From contig CM073542.1 in assembly GCA_037074615.1 (NCBI GenBank), positions 21,709,568-21,773,567 on the forward strand: a stretch of DNA of 64,000 nucleotides. The letters are read 5' to 3'. The notes beneath the pieces were generated by a model, which saw only the letters and a list, made by a program, of their open reading frames with translations, did no database searches and was not told where the DNA came from. This document shows positions 33,501-44,604 of the stretch, piece by piece (positions within the stretch are counted from its first letter, which is position 1; every line of letters starts with the position of its first letter). The position numbers and the translations under genes are program-made. Source of the DNA: Leucaena leucocephala. Taxonomy: Eukaryota > Streptophyta > Magnoliopsida > Fabales > Fabaceae.

Positions 33501-36500
33501 GGGCTAACAGTACTGCTGTTAGCAACCAGCGTTCTGTATTCCATCCTAAAACGTTTCCATCATGCGTGGGGTTTATTTCACATGAAATAATCTCAATTGT
33601 TTCAATGCCATAATCATTGGTAAAATCACTTTAACTTTCCAAAACCCCAGCATGTACATTTAAAATCAAATTACTGTGAAAACATATAAAATTCGCATAA
33701 GAATATATTTCATGAATAACAACAGTTCAATGCAACTTTTGCCAAACTCTTTTCAAAAGCCTCTTTATTCATTTTCATACATAATCATAATTCATTTGTA
33801 AACCAATCGAAAGAAAATCATTTCTAACAATTTAAACCATACTTTCGTAAAACTTGCTTTTCGTAATTCATATTTGAAATTCAACATTTGAAATGACAAT
33901 GCATTTGAAAATATAAATTTTAGGAACGTTATTGTCACATCCCAAAATTTGGACCGTGACCGGCACAGAATATGAATAAATTCACATTCTGAAAGCCTAA
34001 CACCTTAAATAAAACGTTCGAATTTTCCATAACAATTTTCATAATAAACAGAATCTTTTCTAGAGACTTTGTGGAGCATTTACCCTTTAATCAAAATAAC
34101 ACAAGTACTTAATACAGATAATTACATTAAAATCAATATTATTCAAAACAACGCTTCAGATATGTGACAAGGCTCTTCACTGCTCAGCGGGAGGATTAGG
34201 GTCACCTGCACTATCTGAAGGTAAATAATCTACTCGTGAATAACGTCCCAAGAAAATCATGATTCAAAATAATGCGAAATAATAATGCATAAACATGTTT
34301 CGATTAACATATCGTATTTCAATGCAAACTTTTTCGTAAACCTTTTGATTTCAAGAAACAACAGTTTTGAAATACCCTTCTTAAATCAACCATTTAAAAA
34401 CAATCTTTTCAAAACCATAATTTTTCCGTAGGACTTCAACAGAACAAAAACAGACATGGACACACAGTCCACGAGGGTAACTAACCATCAGACACGGCCC
34501 GAAGCCACGAAACAAACGTGGACACACAGTCCACGAGGGTAACTAACCAATCTAGCAGCTCGAAGCCGCTAACTGTCGGTGGCTCAAGGCCACTAACTTT
34601 CGCGAGTATGAAACCCACGGTGAAATCTGGTAGCTCAGCCACTACCCTTCGCGGGTACGAAACCCACGGTGTAATCTGGTAGCTTAACCACTACCCTTCG
34701 CAAGTACAAAACCCACGGTGTAATCTGGTAGCTCAACCACTACCCTTCACGAGTACGAAACCCACGGTGTAATCCATCGAGCTCAGGTAACCAAGGTGCA
34801 CCAAGGACTAATAGTACTGCTGTTAGCAACCAGCGTCCTGTATTCCGTCCTAAAATGTTTCCATCATGCGTGGGGTTTATTTCACATGAAATAATCTCAA
34901 TCGTTTCAATGACGTAACTATTGGTAAAATGACTTTAACTTTCCAAAAAAAAAACCAGCATGTACATTTGAAACCACATTACTGTGGAAACATACGAAAT
35001 TCATAAAAGAATATATTTCATGAATAACATCAATTCAATGCAACTTTTGCCAAACTCTTTTCAAAAGTTTATTCATCCATTTTCATACATAATCATAATT
35101 CCTTTGTAAACCAATAGAAAGAAAATCATTTCTAACGATTTAAACCATACTTTCATAAAATTTGCTTTTCAAAATTCATATTTGAAATTCAACATTTGAA
35201 ATAACAATGCATTCAAAAATATAAATTTTAGGGAACGTTATTCACTCACCTGCCACACTCCAAACCTTACCCGCTACAGCCAAACAACTTTCAAGAATTT
35301 CTCGCTTCACAATTTCCTGATAGACCAAAATAACGTATCTAGTAAGCTAACATTTAATACCCAAATTTTAAAATGACTTAATATTCCCAACAATTATCAT
35401 CAAAACTATTATTAGAGAAGAAGAATCCCAACCAGAAGCTAACTCTTAAATTCTTAAAATTTTAACTCAATCATCACTATAAAGTTACTTCTCCGTAAGT
35501 CCTAATAACATATTTTGTATGCATACCATTTTCCCTTTTTCCCTAGACATAGCTATTCAATATGACAACACATCATCTTAAATCCTTCATATACACCAAG
35601 ATCAGAATTCAAGCATATTGCTCTCCTCACAACCTTAGCTTCTTTTCTCCCTTTGTTTCATAAACACACACACAAGCAAAGATTGTCCAGATGTCATCAT
35701 CCCAACATTTACATATTCTCACCGAACAATAACCCTGGTAAGCATATATTTAAAAACTGTAATGCATGCCAATACACCCCAGTTAGCTTTCAAATATGCA
35801 ACAATACCCCTAGCCTTTATTTCCTAAAGCAAACATTGCACCTGTACATATGCATACCCATGGTATCCCCTGCTCATCAACTATTCTAATGACAGCATAA
35901 CATTAACACAAGCATATCTTCATGGTATCCACGAGCCCAAAACTGCACCATCCTCACGGCAACATTCACAGCACACACATTCACAGCATACTTTACATAT
36001 AAGTACATTCTCTATTTCAGAGAAAAATAAAGTACAGGGAAAAACAATCCATCACCTAAAAACATTTCTTCACTTCATAATAGCAATACGGATAAATGAG
36101 CATGCATATGCTTCCTCAATCATAAACATCGTCCCCTGCACCTTCGTGATCCTCAGCAATAATGCATTCATATATATATCTATGACTCCACACACACAGA
36201 ACCCAAAACAGGGCACTGCACAGCGATAACAAGGAAAGGAGAATTTAGAGGCTTACCACGCCTAAGGCAACTGAACCAAGAAGGGGTCAGAGATCGAATG
36301 TGCTATAGAGGCAATGAATGGAGATGACAGCGGTGGCCAACCACAGAACAGGGAAGAAAAGAAAACTTCCCACAACTAAGATCACTGAAACTAAGGAAAG
36401 ATTATAAGCAACGGCGATTTACGGTGATACAGAAAACAATTTCCTATGGTAGGGGTTAACAGAGTACACAGCGTCGAGCTTCACGGTCCCTTACTCCTGC

Positions 36501-38033
36501 GACTTTCTTCACCTCTCTCGCACACCCAATTGCTCAATGGAAAAGCATAGAACAGCGACACTCACGTTGATTTTCCCACACCCCTCTCCCAACCAACGCT
36601 CCTATGTTCCTTTAATTCACTGACCCCATTGAGGAAGGATTGATAGCTCTGGGGTGACTACACAGAGGGGAATTTGACGGACATGGTACTGATAGCGTGA
36701 CCCTCCTTCTCTGTTGCCCACAGCCCCTGCTACCGCTGAGACGTTGCCTGCTGCGCCGTGAAGTTCAGAGGAAGAAATGGTGAACGTACGGTGCATCAGA
36801 GTTGAAAAAAGAGGGAAGGGTATTTTTGTAATTTCACGTGTGAAGAAAAATAAAAACTCACCAGCTGCAGCCGCTAGGTCTTGAACGCGGGATCTCAGGG
36901 TTTTCCTTCCGCATGTGAACCACTCTGCTAACCACAACCCTTTGACATTTTCCACAACAAATATACCTATAATCCTTAATAAATTGTTTTACTAAAATAA
37001 AAATTCTTGAGCCATAACAGTTATTCACTTACCTGTCATACTCCAAAACCTTTACCCATTCAGCCAATCACATCCGATTACTTTCACTTCCTAATCCCCT
37101 GGTATCCCGAAACAAAATATCAACATTTTATTCAACGTTTCAACATAAATAACCAGCCTTGATATAATATTTCAACTAATTACATACCATTAACAAATTG
37201 CTTCTATAATCTATACCCCATTAGAAGGCATCTTCGGTGCCCTAACTTGACTATGATTAAATCAATTCAATTACTTATTCCTTTCTTACCACTTCCAAAA
37301 TTATCACTTTGAGTTTAACTCTTAACTTGAATATTCCTTTAGTTTCTAAACTTGCTTGTTATCTTCAAATATAGCTTAGAGTTTACTTTACTCTATTCCT
37401 TCTTTGAATCTCATTTCAATTATCAACTCTATAAAGCTTCAAATCAACACTTAGAACCCTTTAAACATATTTCAAATGAGATTTATAAATATAATTCTCT
37501 TATTTCATATTATGGTACCTTAAAACAATAGGTCTTAATAAATTTCAGCTCTTTAAATTTAGCCCAACTAACACTTGTCTTCATACATTAAACCACATTC
37601 ATATCTTACATTTCTTTAGGTAAATATGTCCTCTTTAATACCTTTCAAGTCCTGTTCAATTTACGCTCAAAATTTCAGCTCATTATCACTGCTTAAAACC
37701 CACCAAAAGCAATATAGATACAAACACATGCTGTCAACATAACTCCTCATGGAAGCAGCAACAAAATACATATATACATATCATATCTACCATCATCTTC
37801 TTCAAGATTAACGTACATACACACCATAACAGCAACCCATACTTTTAAACATCATTGATCATTCATTCCTCACTCATTTGTCCCTTCATCCATCGTCTCA
37901 TATATATTTCCATAACAGTAGCTTATTTATATATATACATATGTATTCAGTTTCAGCGTCTTCTTCCTCTCTTTTTTTTAAAGCTACATTGCACACCATC
38001 ATATTATGATCTTGAATCACAGCAGCACTGTTT

Positions 38034-38070
<37 letters not shown>

Positions 38071-41000
38071 CAATAGCAATGGCGTCCTCAGATCTTCTTC
38101 CCTATTTTCTGTTGTTTTTTTTTCAACCCATAACAGCAACTAAGGTATATACATATGTATATATGCCATCAAATAGCCCACTTACTGAAGCATAGTCATC
38201 TCTTTGTTTTTTTTTCAAATAGCTACAGTGTACTTCAACCTTAACATGTGTAACTCAAAGGAAATAATGGCTAAAGGAGGCATAGGGTACTTACCATACA
38301 TCCCTCATGGTGGTCTTCAATAGCCACAGCTCGCTGGACCTTACAGCTTATGGCAATCGGGAAGAGGAGGTTGAAGATATAGACTTGCTACAGTACCTAT
38401 ATGCACTTGACAGCGATGAAAATTAGAAACGTCGCTCACCGACAGCACAACAACTGATAGAGGACTACCGAAAATGCGCTTTAATGGTGGCTAGTGACAC
38501 TTCTTCCTCTCCAATAGCTCACGGATACACCTCCCTCAACCCTCGCTTTGTTCTTCGCTGTAGATGGAAACTGCAAGGGATGAAATAGCTTCTGCGGTAA
38601 CAACCCTACAGCAAAGAAACTGACTGAAGCAAGGTGGTGGCAGCGTCTGGTCACATGGCAACAGACTTCGTGTGGCATGAAGCTTTCATCCTTCTATGAT
38701 CTCTCATTGTCTTCCTTCCTCTGCTTCAGCTGACACCCAAAGGAAAATGAAAAAGGAAAGTATGGTTTCTGAATAATAGGTAAGAGGGGCATTTCAGTAA
38801 TTTCACACTCCTAAAAAAAATAAAATCTTTCCTTTCCAGCTGCTGGGATTCGAATCAGGTACCATAGGATTAATTACAATGCCATAAACCACTCAGCTAA
38901 GCACTTCCTCATGAAATTCCACTGTAAGAAAATATATATATATCATCTTAAATTAATTTTATATCTGTGAAAATTTCAGGGCCATTACAATTTAGTTATC
39001 TATTTGTTGTTACTTGACATCCGTTAGTTATCTTCCCTGATCTACTTGTAATTCCCCTTCCATTTATCAAACTCATAAGGCCACAAATGTAATATTCACT
39101 AATTAATTAGCAACAATTTTTGTTGACTCCATGCGTCAGCTTTGCTATTTACCTTTACTAACTAGTGAGTTTTTTATTAGATGTAGAATTTATAAAGTGA
39201 ACTTAAAATAAGGTTGTACAAATTTGAAAAATAAAATACATCATTCGCGATTATGGAGTTGTTCATGTGTATGAGAATTTGAATAAAGTTATGTTATTAT
39301 TAAAAATATTTCAGTATCAAACTTTATGTCATGAGAATATTTCGAGAGCTCTAAACTTAAAAATGCATATTTAATAGCTTAGTTTTAAAACATAGTCATG
39401 TTATCATGCCCCACAAAGGTGAGGCCCCACTTGAGCATTATCAATTATTTTTGTATATTAGGGTAAATATCTAAAACAAGTATGCCTTTTGAATATTGTC
39501 AAGGAACATATATTTTTAGTATTATTGATAACTTCTATATAGTATGTAATTGTTATCAATTTAATCCGTATGTGTTTTTGAGGAAAATTGGAATTATCAT
39601 TTGATTGAAATCGAGTTTTAAGAGAAAACTTGAATTTCACGGTTATAGGATTCAAGTTTTAGACGGAAACTCGAATTGTACAATGCCTTTAACTTGTCAA
39701 ACTTGATTTTGGCTAAGGAACTCGAGTTTTTGAAGTAATGTATTACTGTCGTTCGAGTCACAAAACTCAAGTTATACAAGGGTAACTCGAGTTTTACTAG
39801 TGATAAGCATTATAAAACTCGAGTTTCATTCAAAAACTCGTTTTATAATCGTAAAACTCAAGTTTTCTTATAAAGCTCGTGTTTTATGGAGCAACTCCAC
39901 GTTTAAACACATTCAATCGATTTTTTTCATTATGACTCTATTTTTTTCTTGTTACACAACTCGAGTTTCATAAAAGAGTTGAGTTTCTATACATAAGTTT
40001 ATCAGTAACAATAAGGTTATAGTAGTAAATTAATCATATCATTCCCTCCCCTTTCCTCTTTTAATCAAACAAAGGATTATTAAAAACACATTCCTTCCCT
40101 TCTCTTTCAATCAAACCAAACAAGGAAACATTCAATACTCCCCTCCCCTTCTTCCCTCTCCTCCCCTCCCATTGGAATCGAATAGGCTCAAAATTGTTCA
40201 ACACATAACTCTAAAGTACATGAACTCAAGCCACTATATCTCTCCTCAAGAACTTATAAGGAAAATGATGCAATTGTGAAAAATATGAAGAAGATGATTT
40301 TGATGGTAGTGATTGGTTTATCGAATGGAGGAACATTGAGATCATTTATATAGCCTTAGGTTGTGGCCTTGGTGTCTTCTTTGTTGATGTGGGACTCTTT
40401 ATTGATTGGCTCTTTAAAAGATGATAATTTATCATTAATTCATCTGCCATGATCTTTAATTATCTTAAAGCTGTCATCTTTTCTAATATCTCTAAAGAAA
40501 ATCCTTTTAACTCAAATATCCTAAAAATAATTCAAATAAAAAGTAATATGTTAAAAGAGATAAAACAATTAATAAGAAAATAGGAAAAGATAATACTCTT
40601 ATCTATTATCCTTTAATTAAATTCAAATATTGAATATTGAGAAATTATCTTTGAATTAATTCAAATGATATTGAATTAATATAATATAACATAATACTAA
40701 TATAATATTATATTATATTATATTATATTATATTAAAGGGATGAGTTAATATAATAAAATATAGTATTAATATGATATAATATTATTGGAGGTATTTTCA
40801 TTTTCTTTAATTAGATATTATAATTTCCTCCTTCAATTTGGCAATTCCTCAATTAACCTTACTCATATAATGTAATTGTGTAGTAATTGATGTGGGTCCT
40901 AGTCATCACTTTTTTTTTCAATTTCTTAAAATATATAAAAGAAAAATATCTTCATGCAAATTAATTTAATCAAGAGAAATAATAAAATCAATAAAAATAT

Positions 41001-43097
41001 AGAAAATTATATTTTTAATCATTTAATTCATATAATGAATTAAAACACAAAGTGAGCAAAACTATTACAATAATACCTATTAAACATGATAAATTTCTTG
41101 AAATAGATAGGAAATAATATGATAAAATAGGAAGTCATCAGTGGCTTGGTTATTCTCTTGCTTATTCCTTCACCCTTTTGTTACCTATTCTGTTGCTTTT
41201 GTATATTCATGTATTTTGTATGGCATCACGTATAGAGGTTTTAATTGACCATTAATGTCTTGGAATTTCATTTAGTGATATATCTCTAGTTTTTCTCTGC
41301 TGATTCAAGGAACAGATATGATTAATTTTATGGCAATGAAACGCAAAACTTGGCTTGACTAATGTTTTATTTGGACCTGCGGCTTATGTTTTACTTTGTT
41401 AGTAAAATCAGCTCCTAACGGTTCAATGATTTTTATGGCACTAAGTGATGGCAGTATTGAAGTGGAAAACTTGAAAAGTGAAAGTGCAAAACCTCTATAC
41501 CAGTAATTCTTGTTACATGTTCTTCTTTGGTTGATGCGTGTGAAGTGCTGTCTTGTTTACCAGTAACACATGTGCCATTGATGTAACCATTTACTTCCAA
41601 GAGTGATCTGGCTACCATTATTGTAGCTGATAATTGTTGTATTTTAAATTACAGGTTCTGAAAAATATAGGGGAAATTCTAAAAGCTGGTGGAGCCAATT
41701 ATTCATCAGTTGTTAAGACAACGATTTTGTATAAATTCTGTCTCATCTCTCCCCCATAATATGGATTGTACTGAGTGCCATAAAGATGATTATTAATTTC
41801 CCCTTTGATTCCTGTAGGATGGCTGACCTGACGGACTTCAGCAAAGTGAATGCGATATATGGCAAATGTGAGTTCTGTAGTTGGAATTTTAATGTTCCCT
41901 TTACACAGCCCCTGTGTTAGTCTGTAGAAGATCGTTGTTCTCTCAAGACAAGTACTAAAGTCCTATACTTCTGTTTTAGTTATACAATTATATTCGCAGT
42001 TCCCATAGGGTTTAACTGCTAAATGATGCTATTTAATAATGAATTCCACTACTTATAGTTAATTAGACAATGGGCCTGTAGATAGTATTTTGAAAATGGA
42101 TTTATGAAAAAATAAGTTTTTTGGACAGCTTATAGAAAAGGACTTTTGGAGAAGAGCTTATGAAAAAAAGTGTTATTGAATAAATGAGTGTTTTGATAGT
42201 TATTTCTAAAAGTACTTTTATTATTAGTAAATTATGAAAAATTGTATGAATATTAAATGAAGAGAGATAAGAGGAGAGAGGAGAGAGGAGAGAAAGTGTA
42301 AGAAAAAAAGGAGAGAGGGTATAAGAAAAAGTAGGAGAGATTGTGTAAGAAAAAGTAGAGATAATATAGTAATTAGTTAATTCATAAACTCTTTTACTGT
42401 TCTATAAGCTACTCTGACTAGCTTATCTGAAACCTTAATTTTAAACCATAATTTAATCTAAAAGCTTATTTGAACAAATATGGTTGTTTGTTTTAAATTT
42501 TTTTTAAAATTTAAGTTTTACCAAAACCTAGATTTTGTGTTTCCAAACACACTGAATGTTTGATACGTGGGAAAGTGTTCTCTAGAAATGAAATGGGGAA
42601 TGCCCCCAGAAATAAAATGGGATAGCCGCACGTTTCTCATTTCCTTTATAGAAAATATATTTCTGCGTACCAAACATTGCATTATACTCTTAATACTGCC
42701 ATGCAATTTGATTTTACTCCACTTCTAGGCATGTAGGATCAGGATGAAAATAGGAAGGGAAATAGAGTATGGTGACATGCATGTATATTGAATGGGTAGC
42801 TTTTAGATCAATTACAATTCCTTATGATAGGTTGTGCTGGGATGGGATTGTCATACACATATGTATTACCATTGATACTGATATACCTATGTTATATAAA
42901 CCCGCCATTCCCATCATATGCCATTGATGATGATTTTGAGAATTTTCATTTGACTGTCTCAGAATTCAAAGGTTTAATTGTTTTTTCCCCTTGTTTTTGC
43001 AGACTTCACCTCAGCTCCCCCAGCTCGTGCAACATTTCAAGTAGCTGGTTTGCCTGCAGGTGCAAAGATTGAAATTGAGTGCATAGCAGCATTGTAA
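30561..43097 (+). CDS. RIDA: Reactive intermediate deaminase A (RidA/YjgF/UK114), plastid form
   Basis: RidA hydrolyses reactive enamine/imine intermediates made by pyridoxal-phosphate enzymes such as threonine dehydratase, protecting branched-chain amino-acid synthesis in plastids. Exons: 30561-30744, 30964-31079, 31171-31215, 41655-41728, 41818-41867, 43003-43097. All junctions are GT..AG and in phase, giving 564 nt and 187 residues, the usual plant length. Residues 1-60 are Ser/Ala/Arg-rich, a likely transit peptide. The core shows EKAPAALGPYSQAIKAN, FVSGVLGLVPETG, the substrate-binding Arg in PPARATFQVAGLP, and IEIEC near the end. Intron 3 is 10.4 kb because of nested insertions, yet both splice sites are intact. 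Function is established for the family; plastid targeting is inferred from the N-terminus. Confidence 0.95.
31945..32140. mobile_element. hAT-like terminus block with GGAAGGAAGGGAAGG and CCCTTCCCTTCC arms
   Basis: The text begins GGGGATATTTAGTTCAAAGG and then turns purine-rich; 100 bases on it becomes C-rich (CCCTTCCCTTCCCCTCC). The start resembles the end of the element at 44189 (GGGTGTGTTTAGCTAAACGG). A C-rich partner-like block stands at 40020-40190. It is probably a short hAT-type element, with boundaries uncertain. Confidence 0.4.
32235..32675 (+). pseudogene. Nucleoredoxin (NRX) C-terminal relic
   Basis: Plus-strand readings, in order: GFTVDLSYRDAKMKKLARYF (thioredoxin-like repeat), after a stop and frame change LVIIGPDGKKITRHGRNLI, then MEEEARRLPRLVSHKGHHHH, GEGPFICC, DEQGSSR and GYEVHPKC. 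The last pieces are the C1-like zinc-finger end of plant nucleoredoxins. At least three in-frame stops (one directly after GEGPFICC and one before GYEVHPKC) and frameshifts make it non-functional. The visible half is collinear without introns, so a processed copy is possible. Confidence 0.8.
33291..33498. repeat. 52-bp tandem repeat, four copies (outer LTR)
   Basis: Units start ATTCTGGTGGCTC at 33291, 33343, 33395 and 33447. They vary at a few positions and end before the CGAGCTCGAGTACCAAGGTGC segment. The inner LTR has a related but separately expanded array. Confidence 0.9.
34579..34778. repeat. About 49-bp tandem repeat, four copies (inner LTR)
   Basis: Units of the form TCTGGTAGCTCAACCACTAC (start) ending GAAACCCACGGTG recur at about 34579, 34629, 34678 and 34727. 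It sits at the place equivalent to the 52-bp array of the outer LTR. Confidence 0.88.
36871..36935 (-). other. tRNA-like module in the inner LTR
   Basis: The minus strand has a box A-like GTTAGCAGAGTGGTTCACATG and a box B-like GCGTTCAAGACC, with the same spacing as at 84-147. A T-rich run and GTGAAATTACAAAAATACCC follow, as in the other copies. Box B is degenerate. Confidence 0.5.
38036..38066. repeat. (TA)n microsatellite in the outer LTR
   Basis: A run of about 14 TA units inside the LTR. There is no equivalent run in the inner copy. Confidence 0.85.
38839..38905 (-). other. tRNA-like module in the outer LTR
   Basis: The minus strand reads GCTTAGCTGAGTGGTTTATGG (box A-like), then GATTCGAATCCCAGCAGC (box B-like), followed by a T run and GTGTGAAATTACTGAAATGCCC. 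It is the best-kept box B of the three copies. Confidence 0.55.
39600..39985. repeat. ACTCGAGT palindrome array
   Basis: Within 385 bases the perfect palindrome ACTCGAGT occurs four times (about 39720, 39787, 39815, 39960). At least six one-mismatch variants also occur (AACTCAAGTT, AACTCGAATT, AATCGAGTTT). The motif is flanked by A on the left and T on the right. It lies in RIDA intron 3, outside the LTRs, and looks like subterminal repeats of an unrecognised DNA transposon. Confidence 0.7.
40020..40190. repeat. C-rich low-complexity block
   Basis: Stretches such as CCCTCCCCTTTCC and CTCCCCTCCCCTTC alternate with AATCAAACAAAGG. It resembles the C-rich arm at 32050-32090 and may be the far end of the same kind of element. 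Confidence 0.4.
40195..41640. other. AT-rich intron sequence, nothing recognised
   Basis: It holds a TATTA repeat run (about 40700-40735) and no ORF of note. It ends in the polypyrimidine region before RIDA exon 4. Confidence 0.6.
42080..42553 (+). mobile_element. hAT-like element, relative of 15051-15663, in RIDA intron 5
   Basis: The purine-rich centre (GAGAGAGGAGAGAGGAG, AAGAAAAAGTAGGAGAG) and the right end CCTAGATTTTGTGTTTCCAAACACAC match the reverse complement of the element at 15051. The left end is unclear. It lies between exons 5 and 6 of RIDA. Confidence 0.55.
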
Positions 43098-43280
43098 ACG
43101 GGATTTAAGAGTGTACGTAGCTCCAACCCATCTAGAGTAGTAATAATGCAGAAGGGGACATATCTATGTGATTTTCCTAGCGATGGGTGTTTACTTTTTT
43201 AATGCAAGGAATGATGATGTGGTTGTTAAACCATGTGTGGATTTGAGTAATTGTGACGATGCCATGGCCTTCTGATGTGC

Positions 43281-43286
43281 AATAAA
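43281..43286 (+). terminator. RIDA polyadenylation signal candidate
   Basis: AATAAA stands 184 bases after the stop codon, followed by a GT/T-rich stretch. The match is canonical but only positional. Confidence 0.55.
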
Positions 43287-43429
43287 GAGTGTCTTCATCA
43301 CTTTTGGAGCTTGTCTTTGCTTTCTTTGAACTAAAAACACTAGAGAAAATATTGATTCACAATCTGGGATATGTGAGATTGGTTGAGGAGGAACATAAAC
43401 ATATATAAAGCAAAATGCTGAGCTTGGAA

Positions 43430-43925
43430 AATAGTTTTTAAAAAAAATAATTTTTAGACAGCTTTTATAAAAAAGGGATTTTAGAAAAGAGTTTATGGGA
43501 AAAAAATAGTTCTAAATAAATGAGTGTTTTGATAGTTATTACTAAAATGACTTTTGTACTTGAAAAATTATGAGAAATGGTATGATTTTATTAAAAATAT
43601 GAGAGATAGTAGAAAGAGGGTAGAGAAGAGATATGGGAGCTGAGAGATGAGAAAGGGTAAAGAAGAGAGGAGAGTGGAGAGAGGGTGGAAAAAAAATAGG
43701 GTGTAAGAAAAAGTAAAAGAAAAATAGTAACTGAATAGTCCATAAGTTCTTTTACTATTACAGAAATTAGTTTCAATAGTTTATCTAAAACTTTAATTTT
43801 AAACTATAGTTTAGTCTAAAAATTTTTTTGGATAAATATGGTTATTTATTTTAAAATTTTTCTAAACTAAAATTTGGGTCAAAATCCCTTTTAAAACTTT
43901 GATTTTATTACTTTCCAAAGACACA
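43430..43925 (+). mobile_element. hAT-like element, third relative
   Basis: It shares AAATGAGTGTTTTGATAGTTATT with 42180-42200, the purine-rich centre, and an end with TTTCCAAAGACACAC. It sits about 330 bases past the RIDA stop. Confidence 0.55.
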
Positions 43926-44188
43926 CACTATAGGATTTGAAGTCTACTAACGATTTCATCATGCCAACGGCGGAAAAGAAGTAAGCATTGTGAAATTATT
44001 GGAATCCAGTTCCTGATTAACAAAACAAAAACTCATCAACAAGAAGTATTATTCCATTGAGTGAGGTTAACTCATTGTGTTCTAATTTTATTTTGCCAAA
44101 AGAGTCAATTTATTAATATAAAAAAAAAAGCATTACACAAACACACCTAACCTTTATTAACGTTTACCAAGGAAAAGGACATAGGCTA

Positions 44189-44604
44189 AGGGTGTGTTTA
44201 GCTAAACGGAAGGAATGAGAGGGAAGAGATTTTAATAGAAGAAAAGGAAAAAAAGAAATATGAGATTTTATTATTATTTTATTTAGATTAACATGAATGG
44301 AAGGGGGAGATTTTCATACTACCTTATTTAATTCAAGAAACAAAGAAAGTGAAAATATTTTCATATAGATAAATTTATTTTTATATAGACAAATTTATTT
44401 TATATTATTTTATATAATATTTTAATAAAATATAATATATGAATAATATTAGGATATTAAAAAATTATAAATATATTAATAGTATAAAATAAAAATATCA
44501 TTGCTTCCCTCAAAATTATCTCAATTTTGAAGGGAAGGTAAATCTTGTGTGAAATTTTCCCTCCCTCTTCTCCCTTCCCCCCAAATATTTATACTAAACA
44601 TAGT
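44189..44604 (+). mobile_element. hAT-like MITE with GTGTTTAG termini
   Basis: The left end GGGTGTGTTTAGCTAAACGG is followed by purine-rich text. The right end CTCCCTTCCCC..ATACTAAACATAG is its approximate inverted complement. About 415 bp, no coding text. An 8-bp duplication could not be confirmed. Confidence 0.5.

Larger units (their letters stand above)
33933..37019 (-). mobile_element. Inner solo LTR inserted in the outer LTR
   Basis: It starts TGTCACATCCC at 33933 and ends GCCATAACA at 37019, length 3087 bp, flanked by GTTAT at 33928-33932 and 37020-37024. The undisturbed target (GAACGTTATTCACTCACC) is seen in the inner element itself at about 35234-35250. The first part resembles 32695-33932 and the second resembles 37020-38989, so both LTRs belong to one family. 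No coding sequence is present. Confidence 0.88.
32695..38989 (-). mobile_element. Outer solo LTR, split by a second LTR of the same family
   Basis: The outer element starts TGTCACGTCCC at 32695 and ends GGCCATTACA at 38989, flanked by ATTTA at 32690-32694 and 38990-38994. Its own sequence is 32695-33932 plus 37025-38989 (about 3.2 kb). TG..CA ends with a 5-bp duplication mean LTR retrotransposon integration. No primer site, gag or pol lies inside, so only an LTR remains. The ends are also long imperfect inverted repeats (TGT.A.G.CCC..AAATTT), as in some chromovirus LTRs. Orientation is arbitrary; the minus strand is chosen to match the tRNA-like module. Confidence 0.85.
31216..41654 (+). other. 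RIDA intron 3 (10.4 kb) enlarged by insertions
   Basis: It lies between GACCAG|GTACTA and ACAG|GTTCTG. It holds a C-rich/G-rich block (31945-32140), a nucleoredoxin relic, the nested solo LTRs, an ACTCGAGT-rich array and a second C-rich block (40020-40190). The remainder is AT-rich. No gene on either strand was found inside, apart from the relic. Confidence 0.85.

Noticed and set aside
33291..34778. Regular repeats that could be taken for a CRISPR array
   Set aside because: The units are contiguous with no unique spacers, in a plant intron inside LTRs.
32695..38989. TIR DNA transposon as the explanation of the 6.3-kb block
   Set aside because: TG..CA ends with 5-bp duplications at two nested levels fit LTR integration better, and no transposase is visible.
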